From positions 2,976,001 through 3,040,000 of the forward strand of contig NZ_CP081150.1 in NCBI RefSeq assembly GCF_019665765.1: a stretch of 64,000 nucleotides of DNA, read 5' to 3'. Source of the DNA: Deefgea tanakiae (GTDB lineage: Bacteria > Pseudomonadota > Gammaproteobacteria > Burkholderiales > Chitinibacteraceae). Shown piece after piece: positions 26,967-34,621 of this stretch. A program made the translations under genes and the position numbers. Below the pieces are notes generated by a model that was not told the DNA's origin, did not search any database, and worked only from the letters and a program-made list of their open reading frames with translations. How positions within the stretch are numbered: position 1 is the stretch's first letter; the number at the start of each line of letters is the position of its first letter.

Positions 26967-27940
26967 GCATTAGCCTCAGAGCACTCGCCCAAGCCGCTGG
27001 CGTATCAATTGGTACTGCGTCACGAGCGCTCAAGCATCAAGCCGGCGTTTCCGAGCAGCAACGCCAGCATGTGCAACAACTTGCGGCGGAACTCGGTTAT
27101 GACATTTCGCGTTTACAGCGCGAGCCGATTCGCCGCATTTTGTTTTTACTGCATGCGCAGCACACCACGGCCAACGCGACGCCTTTCTATGCTGAAGTCG
27201 AGCGCGGCGCGCGGCTTGAATGCTTAGATAAGGGTATTGAGCTGCAGCCATTCAGTGTCAATGCCAATAGCTCAATACGTCGTCAATTGCTCCAACAAGA
27301 AGCCGATGCGATTTTATGCGTGGGTTTTATCGAACCAGAAACGCTGGCTGTCGTGCAAGCTTTGGGCAAACCAACAACCTTGATCGACGCCAGCGCGCCA
27401 CAACTCGCCAGCGTCAACCCCGACAACCAAGCCGGAACGCGCTTGATGACGGCACAATTGATCGCACAAGGTCGGCAGCGAATTGCGTTTTTGTCCGGCT
27501 CGCTCGCGCATCATTCGATTCGTTTACGTGAACGTGGCTATCGCGAAGCCTTGTTTCAAGCGGGTCGCCTCGCCGATCCGGCTTTAGAAGCGCTCATTCC
27601 GCCGGGCTTGGATTTAGCCAGCGGAACACGTTTAGCGTTGAATGAATTGCTGAATTTGGCTGTGCCGCCCGACGCAATTATTGCGTTTAACGATGCCTGT
27701 GCGCTCATCGTGCAAGACGCGTGTCGCGAGCGCGGCATGACGCTGCCAGACGATATGCTGATTTGTGGCTTTGACGATATTGCCGCCGCCGAGGCTGCGC
27801 ACCTGAGCACCGTTGCCGTCGATAAAGCCGCGCTGGGCGCTGCTGGCGTCGCGCAACTACTTGCCGCCGCTGAGCACCAAGAGATTACCGACACTTTGCA
27901 CCCCGTACGACTGATTTTGCGCGCCAGTACGGGCGTCTAA
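26963..27940 (+). CDS. LacI-family transcriptional regulator of the mannoside locus
   Basis: 325 residues. The N-terminal LacI HTH (ISLRALAQAAGVSIGTASRALKHQAGVS) and hinge are followed by a periplasmic-binding-like sensor (about 58-325) with FLLHAQHTT, IAFLSGSLAHHSIRLRERGYREAL and LICGFDDIAAAE. Overlaps the GH125 stop by four bases, so it is encoded inside the operon it probably controls. Mannose or a mannoside is the likely inducer by context. Confidence 0.92.
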   Translation: MSISLRALAQAAGVSIGTASRALKHQAGVSEQQRQHVQQLAAELGYDISRLQREPIRRILFLLHAQHTTANATPFYAEVERGARLECLDKGIELQPFSVNANSSIRRQLLQQEADAILCVGFIEPETLAVVQALGKPTTLIDASAPQLASVNPDNQAGTRLMTAQLIAQGRQRIAFLSGSLAHHSIRLRERGYREALFQAGRLADPALEALIPPGLDLASGTRLALNELLNLAVPPDAIIAFNDACALIVQDACRERGMTLPDDMLICGFDDIAAAEAAHLSTVAVDKAALGAAGVAQLLAAAEHQEITDTLHPVRLILRASTGV

Positions 27941-27954
27941 ACGAGGAGTTACCC

Positions 27955-29145
27955 ATGGTATTGCCCAACTTCCAAGACCGTCACACCCTCATCGCGCACA
28001 TTGCGCATACGATGAATTTTTACCATCCACGCGCGATTGATCCTAGCGGCGGTTTTTATCATTTTTTCCGTGATGACGGTACGATTTACGACGCCCACAC
28101 GCGGCACTTAGTGAGCAGTACGCGCTTTGTTTTTAACTATGCGATGGCGTATCGGCAGTTTGGTCATGCCGAATATCTCAGCGCAGCGCGGCGCGGTTTA
28201 GCCTTTTTGCACGAAGTACATCGCGATCCCATCAGCGGCGGCTATGCGTGGCAATTCCAATGGCAGCAAGGTAAAAAAAAACTGGATGACGACACCAACC
28301 ATTGTTACGGCCTCGCTTTTGTCTTGCTCGCTTACGCACACGGCGTGATGGCGGGTATTGATGAAGCTCGCGAATGGTTAGAAGAAACATGGCAATTGAT
28401 GGAGCTCCGTTTCTGGAATAGCGAGTACGGCCTGTATGCGGACGAAGCCAGTGCGGATTGGACACTCAAACCCTATCGCGGTCAAAACGCCAATATGCAC
28501 GCTTGCGAAGCGATGTTGGCGGCGTTTGAAGCGACGGGTGATGTGAAATTTCTGGATCGTGCCGAATTGCTGGCTAGCAATATCACGCAAAGACAAGCGG
28601 CGCTCGCCAACGGCTTGATCTGGGAGCATTACCACGCCGATTGGTCGGTGGATTGGGATTACAACCGACACGACAAAAGCAATATTTTCCGCCCATGGGG
28701 TTATCAGCCGGGCCATCTGACCGAATGGGCTAAATTGCTATTGATTTTAGAGCGACACCGCCCGCTGGCATGGCTCAAACCACGCGCTGAGCAGCTATTT
28801 AATACCGCGATGGAACGCGCTTGGGATGCAGAGCACGGCGGGCTGTATTACGGCTTTGGGCCAGAGAACGAGATTTGCGATAGCGATAAATACTTTTGGG
28901 TACAAGCCGAAAGCATCGCCACCGCCGCGCTCTTGGCTGAGCGCACCGGCAATGAGCGCTATTGGCATGATTACCAGCGCTTGTGGGCATACGCGTGGCA
29001 GCACTTTGTCGATCACCAGCACGGCGCTTGGTGGCGAATTTTGCGCGCAGACAATCAAAAATACAGCGATGAAAAAAGCCCTGCTGGCAAAGTCGACTAC
29101 CACACGATGGGCGCGTGCTATGAAGTGCTCAATATTTTGAAATAG
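27955..29145 (+). CDS. AGE-family isomerase, probable D-mannose isomerase
   Basis: 396 residues with an (alpha/alpha)6-barrel pattern of the N-acylglucosamine 2-epimerase superfamily: IDPSGGFYHFFRDDGTIYD near residue 25, STRFVFNYAMAYRQFG, DDTNHCYGLAFVLLAYAHGV, RGQNANMHACEAMLAAFEATGD and DYHTMGACYEVLNIL at the end. Full-length members near 400 residues with these motifs interconvert mannose and fructose. Next to GH125 and a fructokinase, mannose to fructose is the sensible reaction. The RBS is GAGGAG. The epimerase alternative (N-acetylglucosamine) is less likely in this context. Confidence 0.85.
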   Translation: MVLPNFQDRHTLIAHIAHTMNFYHPRAIDPSGGFYHFFRDDGTIYDAHTRHLVSSTRFVFNYAMAYRQFGHAEYLSAARRGLAFLHEVHRDPISGGYAWQFQWQQGKKKLDDDTNHCYGLAFVLLAYAHGVMAGIDEAREWLEETWQLMELRFWNSEYGLYADEASADWTLKPYRGQNANMHACEAMLAAFEATGDVKFLDRAELLASNITQRQAALANGLIWEHYHADWSVDWDYNRHDKSNIFRPWGYQPGHLTEWAKLLLILERHRPLAWLKPRAEQLFNTAMERAWDAEHGGLYYGFGPENEICDSDKYFWVQAESIATAALLAERTGNERYWHDYQRLWAYAWQHFVDHQHGAWWRILRADNQKYSDEKSPAGKVDYHTMGACYEVLNILK

Positions 29146-29165
29146 CAATTCACAGAGGCAATACG

Positions 29166-30071
29166 ATGAGCTTTCCTCAATTTATTTCCGCCGGTGAAGC
29201 GCTCACTGACATGATTCGCGGTGCAGACGGCCACTGGCAAGAAAAAGTCGGCGGCGCGACGTGGAATGTCTCCCGCGTGATGGCCAAACTGGGCGTGCGC
29301 AGCGCCTTTGCTGGTGCGGTCAGCCAAGATTGCTTTGGCGATGCGCTGATTGCTGCTAGCTGTGAAGCAGGCTTAGATTTGCGCTTTATGCAGCAGTTAC
29401 CGTTCTCGCCGCTCTTGGCCATCGTGCATCAAACGCAGCCACCCGCGTATTTTTTTGTCGGCGACAATAGTGCAGATCTGCATTTTGACGCTGCGCTCTT
29501 GCCGAATGGCTGGTTGAGTTCTGAAATTTGGCTGCATTTTGGTGGCATTAGTTTGGCGCGCCCGCAACTGGCCAAAAAACTATTACAGATGGCACACGAG
29601 GCAAAAGCAGTCGGCGCGAAAATAAGCTTTGATCCTAATTTTAGAGTGCTAATGGATGAGGCCTACGACCCCGTCTTGCGAGAAATGGCGCAATTAGCCG
29701 ATGTGATTAAAATATCGGATGAAGATTTGCGCGGGCTGTTTCGTACCAATGACGAAGCCAGCGCGCTGGCGACACTGCGCAGCTGGCAACCGAACGCCAC
29801 CATTTTGTATACCCGAGGCGCAGCAGGGGCGAGTCTTTATCAAGGAAATGGTGAGTGGCAGCAAACACCGCCAAGATTAAACATTGTTGATACAGTCGGC
29901 GCAGGAGATGCCAGTATGGGCGGGCTGATTTGGAGTTTGCTGGAATACCCCAATGCCAGTGGCGATACCCATTTACGCCATGCTGTCGCCGCAGGTAGTT
30001 TGGCGTGCACCCAAGCCGGTGCTAATCCACCGGATGTGAATACCTTGATGCAATTAGCAAGCCAAATATAA
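29166..30071 (+). CDS. PfkB-family sugar kinase, probable fructokinase
   Basis: 301 residues. The first PfkB signature region is GGATWNVSRVMAKLGVRSAFAGAVSQD and the second is VDTVGAGDASMGGLIWSLL, with the catalytic Asp in GAGD (about residue 246). It would phosphorylate the fructose made by the upstream isomerase to fructose-6-phosphate, closing the route from mannoside to glycolysis. GAGG lies before the ATG, 20 bases after the isomerase stop. Confidence 0.88.
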   Translation: MSFPQFISAGEALTDMIRGADGHWQEKVGGATWNVSRVMAKLGVRSAFAGAVSQDCFGDALIAASCEAGLDLRFMQQLPFSPLLAIVHQTQPPAYFFVGDNSADLHFDAALLPNGWLSSEIWLHFGGISLARPQLAKKLLQMAHEAKAVGAKISFDPNFRVLMDEAYDPVLREMAQLADVIKISDEDLRGLFRTNDEASALATLRSWQPNATILYTRGAAGASLYQGNGEWQQTPPRLNIVDTVGAGDASMGGLIWSLLEYPNASGDTHLRHAVAAGSLACTQAGANPPDVNTLMQLASQI

Positions 30072-30095
30072 GTTAAAAATTAAATGTAATTAAAT

Positions 30096-30132
30096 AATTA
30101 GCTGTCGCCAATTTAATTGGTGATGGCTAATT
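30096..30132. promoter_or_regulatory. Intercistronic hairpin before the sugar-binding protein gene
   Basis: Inverted repeat AATTAGC-tgt-CGCCAAT ... ATTGGTG-atg-GCTAATT. No T-run follows on the plus strand, so it is more likely an mRNA-stabilising or attenuating structure than a strong terminator. It separates the enzyme genes from the binding-protein gene. Confidence 0.4.
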
Positions 30133-30260
30133 GCGCACATAAAAACAAAAAATGCAGTGTGAAAATTACACAAAAAAACGCTTAACAAACAAAAACAATA
30201 GGCGCATGATTTTATCAGAACAAAAAATTAATCATTCATTTTTTAGAGGACGTCGATATC

Positions 30261-31505
30261 ATGAAAATTAAAACTAGTGCTTTACTTTGTGCCAGCGTAT
30301 TCTTATCTGCAGCAATGACCGCCAATGCCAACGTTAAAGTAGAATTTTGGTCGCACGCATTAGGCGGAACTTATGATGCCTATCACAAGCAAATTGTAGA
30401 TAAATTTAATAAATCGCAAAAAGAAATTGAATTAGTACATAAAGATGTGAATTGGGGCGGAATGAAACCCGCACTGGTGGCTTCAATTGCCGACGGTAAA
30501 GTGCCTGGCCTTGCAATGATGCCAACCGAATGGATGAATGAGATGTCATCTAAATTATTAGTACCAGTAACAAAAGAAATTGCGCCATTTAAATCACAAT
30601 ATACTGATGCCGCACTTCAAAATGCAACGGTGAATGGCGAAATTTATGGTTTCCCTTCTTATCAAGTCACCGCAGTAATGGTTTACAACAAAGATATGCT
30701 GGCCAAATCAGGCGTTAAACCTGAATTTAATAGTATCGATGAAGTCTTTACCGCCGCAAAGAAAATCAAAGAGCATACTGGCAAACCGGGTTGGGCCCCT
30801 AAATTACAAGATGGTTTCCAAACTTGGTTCTTATTCCAAGGCTTGCCACTCATCAAAGAAAATAAAGCAGTCTTTAATAGCCCAGCGCACGCGGCATTAG
30901 TACAAAAATTTGCTGACGCCTATAAAGCTGGAGTCATTGTGAAAGACGTAGACCTGACTTTTGATAAGCAAATTGCCGCATTTGCCAATAATAGTATTGG
31001 GATGTTTGCTGAAGGTGGCCACGCCGTTAAAAAGATTAACGAAGCCAATCCACGCGCTTACGCTGCTGCCGGCGTCACCAGCTTCCCACTCAATGATGCA
31101 AAAACAGCAGCATTCGGTGGCTGGAGCACAATGTATGTTGTACCTAAGGGGCAGAAAAATATGGCTGCTGTTGTCAAAGCAGCGCAATACCTAACGAGCG
31201 ATGAGGTTCAGTACGAGTTTGCCAAGGCATCGAATACCTTTGCCTCAACCAAAAACACCAACGCCAAGCTCGCGAATGATCCAGTCATGAATGACCCAAA
31301 CGATTTGGGCAAAGTGGCTTTTAAAATGGGAACGCAGGTCATCGATAAATCACGCCACTTTATGATTCGCGATGTACCCGATGAAGCGATTATGCATAAA
31401 TTGATGAACGATAAAATCGACGCCGCAATTCAAGGTCGTATCCCCGTTCAAAAAGCGCTTGATGAAGCCGTTGCCGATTGGAACAAACGTTTAGCCAAGA
31501 AATAA
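30261..31505 (+). CDS. Sugar ABC transporter substrate-binding protein (family 1)
   Basis: 414 residues. The signal peptide (MKIKTSALLCASVFLSAAMTANA) is followed by NVKVEFWSHALGGTYDAYHKQIVDKFNKSQ, the typical start of carbohydrate-binding family 1 proteins such as UgpB/MalE relatives. MFAEGGHAVKKINEAN and FGGWSTMYVVPKG are in the C-terminal half. It should capture mannosides or a related oligosaccharide in the periplasm. The 190-base A/T-rich leader with its own hairpin suggests separate, higher expression than the enzyme genes. The usual two permeases are not adjacent; the tRNA array starts 210 bases downstream. Confidence 0.9.
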   Translation: MKIKTSALLCASVFLSAAMTANANVKVEFWSHALGGTYDAYHKQIVDKFNKSQKEIELVHKDVNWGGMKPALVASIADGKVPGLAMMPTEWMNEMSSKLLVPVTKEIAPFKSQYTDAALQNATVNGEIYGFPSYQVTAVMVYNKDMLAKSGVKPEFNSIDEVFTAAKKIKEHTGKPGWAPKLQDGFQTWFLFQGLPLIKENKAVFNSPAHAALVQKFADAYKAGVIVKDVDLTFDKQIAAFANNSIGMFAEGGHAVKKINEANPRAYAAAGVTSFPLNDAKTAAFGGWSTMYVVPKGQKNMAAVVKAAQYLTSDEVQYEFAKASNTFASTKNTNAKLANDPVMNDPNDLGKVAFKMGTQVIDKSRHFMIRDVPDEAIMHKLMNDKIDAAIQGRIPVQKALDEAVADWNKRLAKK

Positions 31506-31534
31506 ACGCGTTAAGTTGGACCTTGGTTGGAATG

Positions 31535-31576
31535 AGCCAATTGGCCTGTGACGGAAAATCACATAGCCAATTGGCT
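31535..31576 (+). terminator. Hairpin after the sugar-binding protein gene
   Basis: Inverted repeat AGCCAATTGGC ... GCCAATTGGCT with an inner TGTGA/TCACA stem and a 7-base loop, 30 bases after the stop codon. The T-run after it is short (TTTACGTTT), so termination strength is uncertain. Confidence 0.6.
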
Positions 31577-31715
31577 TTACGTTTAAGTCCGAAATCACAC
31601 GACCCACCATCGCTAAGTCTTTGTCATTTAATCTATTTTTTGCCACCCATTTCAGCCTCGGTGCAAAAATACATTGACGCAGCGCAGTATCAGCTATATA
31701 GTTCGGCCTCTCTGT

Positions 31716-31791
31716 CGCGGGATGGAGCAGTTGGCAGCTCGTCGGGCTCATAACCCGAAGGTCACAGGTTCGAGTCCTGTTCCCGCAACCA
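31716..31791 (+). tRNA. tRNA-fMet (CAT), copy 1
   Basis: A 76-base cloverleaf with the CCA end encoded. Anticodon CAT at 31749-31751. The initiator features are present: unpaired C1 against A72 and three G-C pairs at the anticodon stem (CGGGCTCATAACCCG). First of a tandem set of identical genes with spacers of roughly 100 bases. Confidence 0.97.
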
Positions 31792-31896
31792 GACAAATTC
31801 CTCAAAAATCGCTTCGATATTTCATTTTGTCGCTGTGACAATGTGTGACAAAAGTAAGCGGTTTTACACTCAGCATAATGCTGATGCCAGTACAGA

Positions 31897-31972
31897 CGCG
31901 GGATGGAGCAGTTGGCAGCTCGTCGGGCTCATAACCCGAAGGTCACAGGTTCGAGTCCTGTTCCCGCAACCA
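31897..31972 (+). tRNA. tRNA-fMet (CAT), copy 2
   Basis: Identical in sequence to copy 1 over 76 bases, CCA encoded. Preceded by AGTACAGA, which also precedes copy 3 and (as TGTACAGA) the intact copy at the far end of the island, so the array is an old tandem duplication. Confidence 0.97.
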
Positions 31973-32080
31973 AATACTTAAGTCAAAAACTCTTCGAAAA
32001 TCGGCTGTTACTTCTGTGACAATCTGTGCCCAAAACGAAGAATTTTTGCTCAGTCCAATAGGGCTGAAAGCCAGTACAGA

Positions 32081-32156
32081 CGCGGGATGGAGCAGTTGGC
32101 AGCTCGTCGGGCTCATAACCCGAAGGTCACAGGTTCGAGTCCTGTTCCCGCAACCA
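32081..32156 (+). tRNA. tRNA-fMet (CAT), copy 3, integration site
   Basis: Identical 76-base initiator tRNA. Its 3' half (from 32111) is repeated exactly at 53319-53364, so this copy is the one reconstituted by integration of the downstream island: its 5' half is chromosomal and its 3' half belongs to the island's left attachment site. Confidence 0.97.
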
Positions 32157-32159
32157 AAA
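32111..32159 (+). repeat. Left attachment-site repeat (attL) inside tRNA-fMet
   Basis: 49-base direct repeat beginning at the anticodon loop (GCTCATAACCCG) and running through the CCA plus three A. The exact partner is at 53319-53367. The integrase gene lies about 1 kb inside this end, the usual arrangement for tRNA-targeting tyrosine integrases. Confidence 0.85.
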
Positions 32160-32162
32160 ATG

Positions 32163-32195
32163 AAAAAACCTAGGTCTTAAGCCTAGGTTTTTTTT
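32163..32195 (+). terminator. Terminator after tRNA copy 3
   Basis: Stem AAAAAACCTAGG / CCTAGGTTTTTT, 7-base loop, then more T (eight in total). A nearly identical sequence follows the last tRNA-fMet at 53537-53569. Confidence 0.9.
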
Positions 32196-32214
32196 CGTCT
32201 TGGATTTATTGATT

Positions 32215-32447
32215 TGGGCACAGAATCTGTCTGTGCCCATTTTTGTGCCCATCTCGTGCCCAAACCACTTTTTGATTTTCTCTAAAAATACTCGTTTTGA
32301 CCTTCGGTCTTTTTGCTAAAAATGTGCCCACAATTTTGGCCCTGACCTTCGGAATCTGTGCCCAAATTTTAGGGTACGCAAGCCTGACCTTCGCTTTTTT
32401 TATTGCTCTGTGCCCACGCTAAAATTGTTGGGCACAGAATGGGCACA
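32215..32447. repeat. Cluster of nine TGGGCAC / GTGCCCA heptamers
   Basis: Within about 230 bases there are three TGGGCACA and six GTGCCCA copies, in both orientations. They are interleaved with three copies of TGACCTTCG. There is no coding frame. The cluster lies between attL and the repressor gene, where arm-type integrase or accessory-protein binding sites would be expected. It is missing from the related block at the right end, where a single GGGCACAGAA remains. Confidence 0.75.
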
Positions 32448-32530
32448 GAAACCAATACCATAAATTGCCTCTAAATGACGTCAAAAGATCTCACGCACCT
32501 TCGTTAACACTCTTGCAACCCAATAAAATC

Positions 32531-32575
32531 AAGGCTCCCAGAACACAAAATTGCAATGTGTCATGGGAGCCTTTT
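32531..32575. terminator. Hairpin downstream of the repressor gene
   Basis: Stem AAGGCTCCCA / TGGGAGCCTT with an inner ACAC/GTGT pairing, followed by TTTT on the plus strand and by T-rich sequence on the minus strand. Conserved, with small changes, at 53680-53724. Confidence 0.6.
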
Positions 32576-32618
32576 GCATTTGGCGGTCAGTCGTGTTTGC
32601 GCTTGTCCGTCGCTCTAG

Positions 32619-32846
32619 CTAGTCATTTTCTGTTTTGGGCACGGCTTCGGGAATGTACTCAAACAAATCCTCAACTCGACATTCAAAATAAGCGCATAGC
32701 TTACTCATTGCATCCAATTCAATTCGCACCGCAGTTTCTTCATATAACAAAGTAATAGTCCCTCGATGAAGCCCTGTTGCTCTCGCCACATCAGCCACTC
32801 TCACCTTCTTATCACCCATCAAACGAGACAAATAACACTTAATCAT
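32619..32846 (-). CDS. XRE-family HTH repressor of the island
   Basis: 75 residues from the ATG at 32846. A Cro/C1-type helix-turn-helix is visible: KVRVADVARATGLHRGTITLLYEE, then AMSKLCAYFECRVEDLFEYIP, the family pattern of small XRE proteins that act as control switches on mobile elements. It is divergent from the excisionase-integrase operon. The operator repeats between them overlap the rightward promoter, so repression of that operon is likely. A decayed C-terminal copy is at 53768-53846. Confidence 0.85.
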   Translation of the reverse strand: MIKCYLSRLMGDKKVRVADVARATGLHRGTITLLYEETAVRIELDAMSKLCAYFECRVEDLFEYIPEAVPKTEND

Positions 32847-32874
32847 GCTCCTCACTCCAAAATAATTTTGTCTT

Positions 32875-32939
32875 GGACGACATTATTTGCTTGACAGCAG
32901 CATTGAACTCTATATTATGTTGTTCAGGACGACATAATT
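32875..32939. promoter_or_regulatory. Operator repeats of the XRE repressor
   Basis: Two direct copies, GGACGACATTATT (32875) and GGACGACATAATT (32927), plus a related inverted copy ATTATGTTGTTC (32914). The last two form an inverted repeat lying over the -10 element of the rightward promoter. This is the arrangement expected for a repressor that controls both divergent transcripts. Confidence 0.65.
32891..32918 (+). promoter_or_regulatory. Sigma-70 promoter of the excisionase-integrase operon
   Basis: TTGACA at 32891 and TATTAT at 32913 with a 16-base spacer, about 90 bases upstream of the excisionase start. The -10 is overlapped by the operator repeat. Confidence 0.75.
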
Positions 32940-33004
32940 AGCCACAAAGAAACCTTATGGCGTCCTGTCAACTTAAATCAAGTTTATCACGAAGGAGTAA
33001 AAGC

Positions 33005-33220
33005 ATGAGTGCTACCTACTTAACCACAGAAGAACTTGCTGCTCGCATTCACTACGATGCACGCACTATTCGTAATCAACTAGTAGATAACTGCCTGATT
33101 GAAGGCCGTCACTACATAAAGCCATTTGGCCGTCGTAAATTCTTATTCATCTGGGAGGCTATTGAGAGCGACATGCTCACTCAACAAGCCGACACCATTG
33201 CGATGCCCCTGGCAAATTAA
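33005..33220 (+). CDS. AlpA/MerR-like excisionase
   Basis: 71 residues from the ATG at 33005, preceded by AAGGAG at ideal spacing. The sequence (TYLTTEELAARIHYDARTIR ... GRHYIKPFGRRKFLFIWEAIE) is a winged helix-turn-helix of the excisionase/AlpA type: helix, recognition helix, then a Lys/Arg-rich wing ending in a Trp-containing strand. It would act as recombination directionality factor or activator for the integrase that starts 13 bases later. Confidence 0.8.
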   Translation: MSATYLTTEELAARIHYDARTIRNQLVDNCLIEGRHYIKPFGRRKFLFIWEAIESDMLTQQADTIAMPLAN

Positions 33221-33233
33221 GGGGCACTTCAAA

Positions 33234-34484
33234 ATGGGAGCCGTTCGAGCAAGGAAGGAAACAGGACTTTTATTTATAGACTTTCGCTGGGAGGGGAAAC
33301 GTTGCAGAGAGCAAACTAATCTGCGTGACACGATCGCCAATAGAAAAAAACTGGAGAAAATGCTGCAACAAATCGAATCGGAAATCACGCTAGGTCGATT
33401 CGATTACACCAGCTTTTTTCCAGAGTCAAAAACATCAGGGAATCCAATTCTTAACAAATCGCCAATCAAACCAGTAATCACAGCAAGTACAGAATCGCAA
33501 TTACCCGACGCAGTTAAGGGGCCGCTCTTCCGTAGCTTCATTGAAGAATGGTTAGTTGAAAGTCAGATTACCTGGCGACGCTCACACCAGATCAACATTC
33601 GCGGCATGATTGATAAATACTATTTGCCCTCATTTGGGGCTGTTGGGGTCGGCAACATCACTCGTGCTGATTTGCTTAAATTCCGGTCTACACTCGCCAA
33701 AGTTTCGGGCCGGAATGGCAATGTAACTCTATCTGCAAATCGTATTAACAAGATCATGGATCCGTTACGTAGGATTTTTGAGGAAGCCGCCGACCGTTAT
33801 GACTTTACCACGCCTTTTGTGCGGATCAAACCGCTTAAAGTGCCACGCTCTGATGTGCAGCCTTTTACGCTCACTGAAGTACGCCTAATTATTGATTCGG
33901 TACGTCCTGATTTTAAGAACTACTACACAGTGCGGTTCTTTAGTGGAATGCGTACAGGCGAAATCGATGGCTTGAAATGGAAGTACGTGGATTTCGAGCG
34001 TCGTGTCATCAAGGTGCGCGAAACGATTGTCGCTGGCGAAGAGGATTACACCAAAACAGACTCTTCTCAGCGCGATATTGCGATGTGCGGTCCTGTTTTT
34101 GATGCCCTGCAAAACCAATACCTCGCAACCGGTGCGATGTCGGAATACGTGTTCTGCAATTTGCAGGGTTTGCCAGTGGATCACAACAACATCACTAAGC
34201 GCGTTTGGTATCCATTGTTGGCGCACATTGGACTTGAAAAGCGCCGCCCCTATCAGACTCGACACACTGCTGCGACTTTATGGCTGGCAGCAGGCGAGGC
34301 ACCGGAGTGGATTGCTCGTCAGATGGGGCATGCCAATACCGAAATGCTGTTCAAGGTGTACTCACGTTATGTGCCAAATCTAACTCGACTTGATGGTTCA
34401 GCGTTTGAACGTTTGTTGTTGCAAGGTCAGGTGAGTATGCCTGCTGGCACTGCAGATGTAACGGATCAGGAGTCACAACCATGA
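33234..34484 (+). CDS. int: Tyrosine-type site-specific integrase (DUF3596 arm-binding type)
   Basis: 416 residues from the ATG at 33234 (GGGG upstream). The N-terminal arm-binding domain is of the DUF3596 type (GLLFIDFRWEGKRCREQT), with a core-binding SAM-like domain at about 120-210 and a catalytic domain at about 215-395. Active-site elements: Arg in FSGMRTGEIDGLKW, YQTRHTAATLWLAAG (second Arg and His; the usual His three residues before is Tyr), GHANTEML, and nucleophile Tyr in VYSRYVP. It should recombine at the tRNA-fMet 3' half (49-base att). The stop overlaps the next small gene as ATGA. Confidence 0.93.
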   Translation: MGAVRARKETGLLFIDFRWEGKRCREQTNLRDTIANRKKLEKMLQQIESEITLGRFDYTSFFPESKTSGNPILNKSPIKPVITASTESQLPDAVKGPLFRSFIEEWLVESQITWRRSHQINIRGMIDKYYLPSFGAVGVGNITRADLLKFRSTLAKVSGRNGNVTLSANRINKIMDPLRRIFEEAADRYDFTTPFVRIKPLKVPRSDVQPFTLTEVRLIIDSVRPDFKNYYTVRFFSGMRTGEIDGLKWKYVDFERRVIKVRETIVAGEEDYTKTDSSQRDIAMCGPVFDALQNQYLATGAMSEYVFCNLQGLPVDHNNITKRVWYPLLAHIGLEKRRPYQTRHTAATLWLAAGEAPEWIARQMGHANTEMLFKVYSRYVPNLTRLDGSAFERLLLQGQVSMPAGTADVTDQESQP

Positions 34485-34621
34485 CCCAACACATTTACTT
34501 TGCAGAGGCAGGGTTGCCGAAGTTGCGGCCTGATTATGCATCGCCGCAATTAGCGCCTGTAGTCCAACGTTTGGTTCTTCCTCTTGCCCTACCGAGCAAT
34601 TCATTAGGAGTAAAGTCATGA
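34481..34621 (+). CDS. Small protein (46 aa) coupled to integrase and OB/HD gene
   Basis: A 46-residue frame (MTQHIYFAEAGLPKLRPDYA ...), Leu/Pro-rich, with no recognisable domain. Its ATG overlaps the integrase stop (ATGA at 34481) and its stop overlaps the next start (ATGA at 34618). Two coupled junctions make it very likely a real gene. Its function is unknown. It could be a DNA-binding or protein-binding adaptor, but nothing in the sequence shows that. Confidence 0.7.
   Translation: MTQHIYFAEAGLPKLRPDYASPQLAPVVQRLVLPLALPSNSLGVKS

Noticed and set aside
30158-30172. TGTGAAAATTACACA as a CRP site before the sugar-binding protein gene
   Set aside because: One base too short for the CRP consensus (TGTGA-N6-TCACA) and in a very A/T-rich stretch; not strong enough to list as a feature.
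31491-31841. 116-residue minus-strand frame containing GCGNRTRTCDLRVMSP
   Set aside because: It is the antisense reading of tRNA-fMet copy 1; this peptide is a common false annotation at tRNA loci.
32215-32447. CRISPR array interpretation of the TGGGCAC cluster
   Set aside because: Repeats are only 7-8 bases, in both orientations and irregularly spaced; no cas genes in the window.
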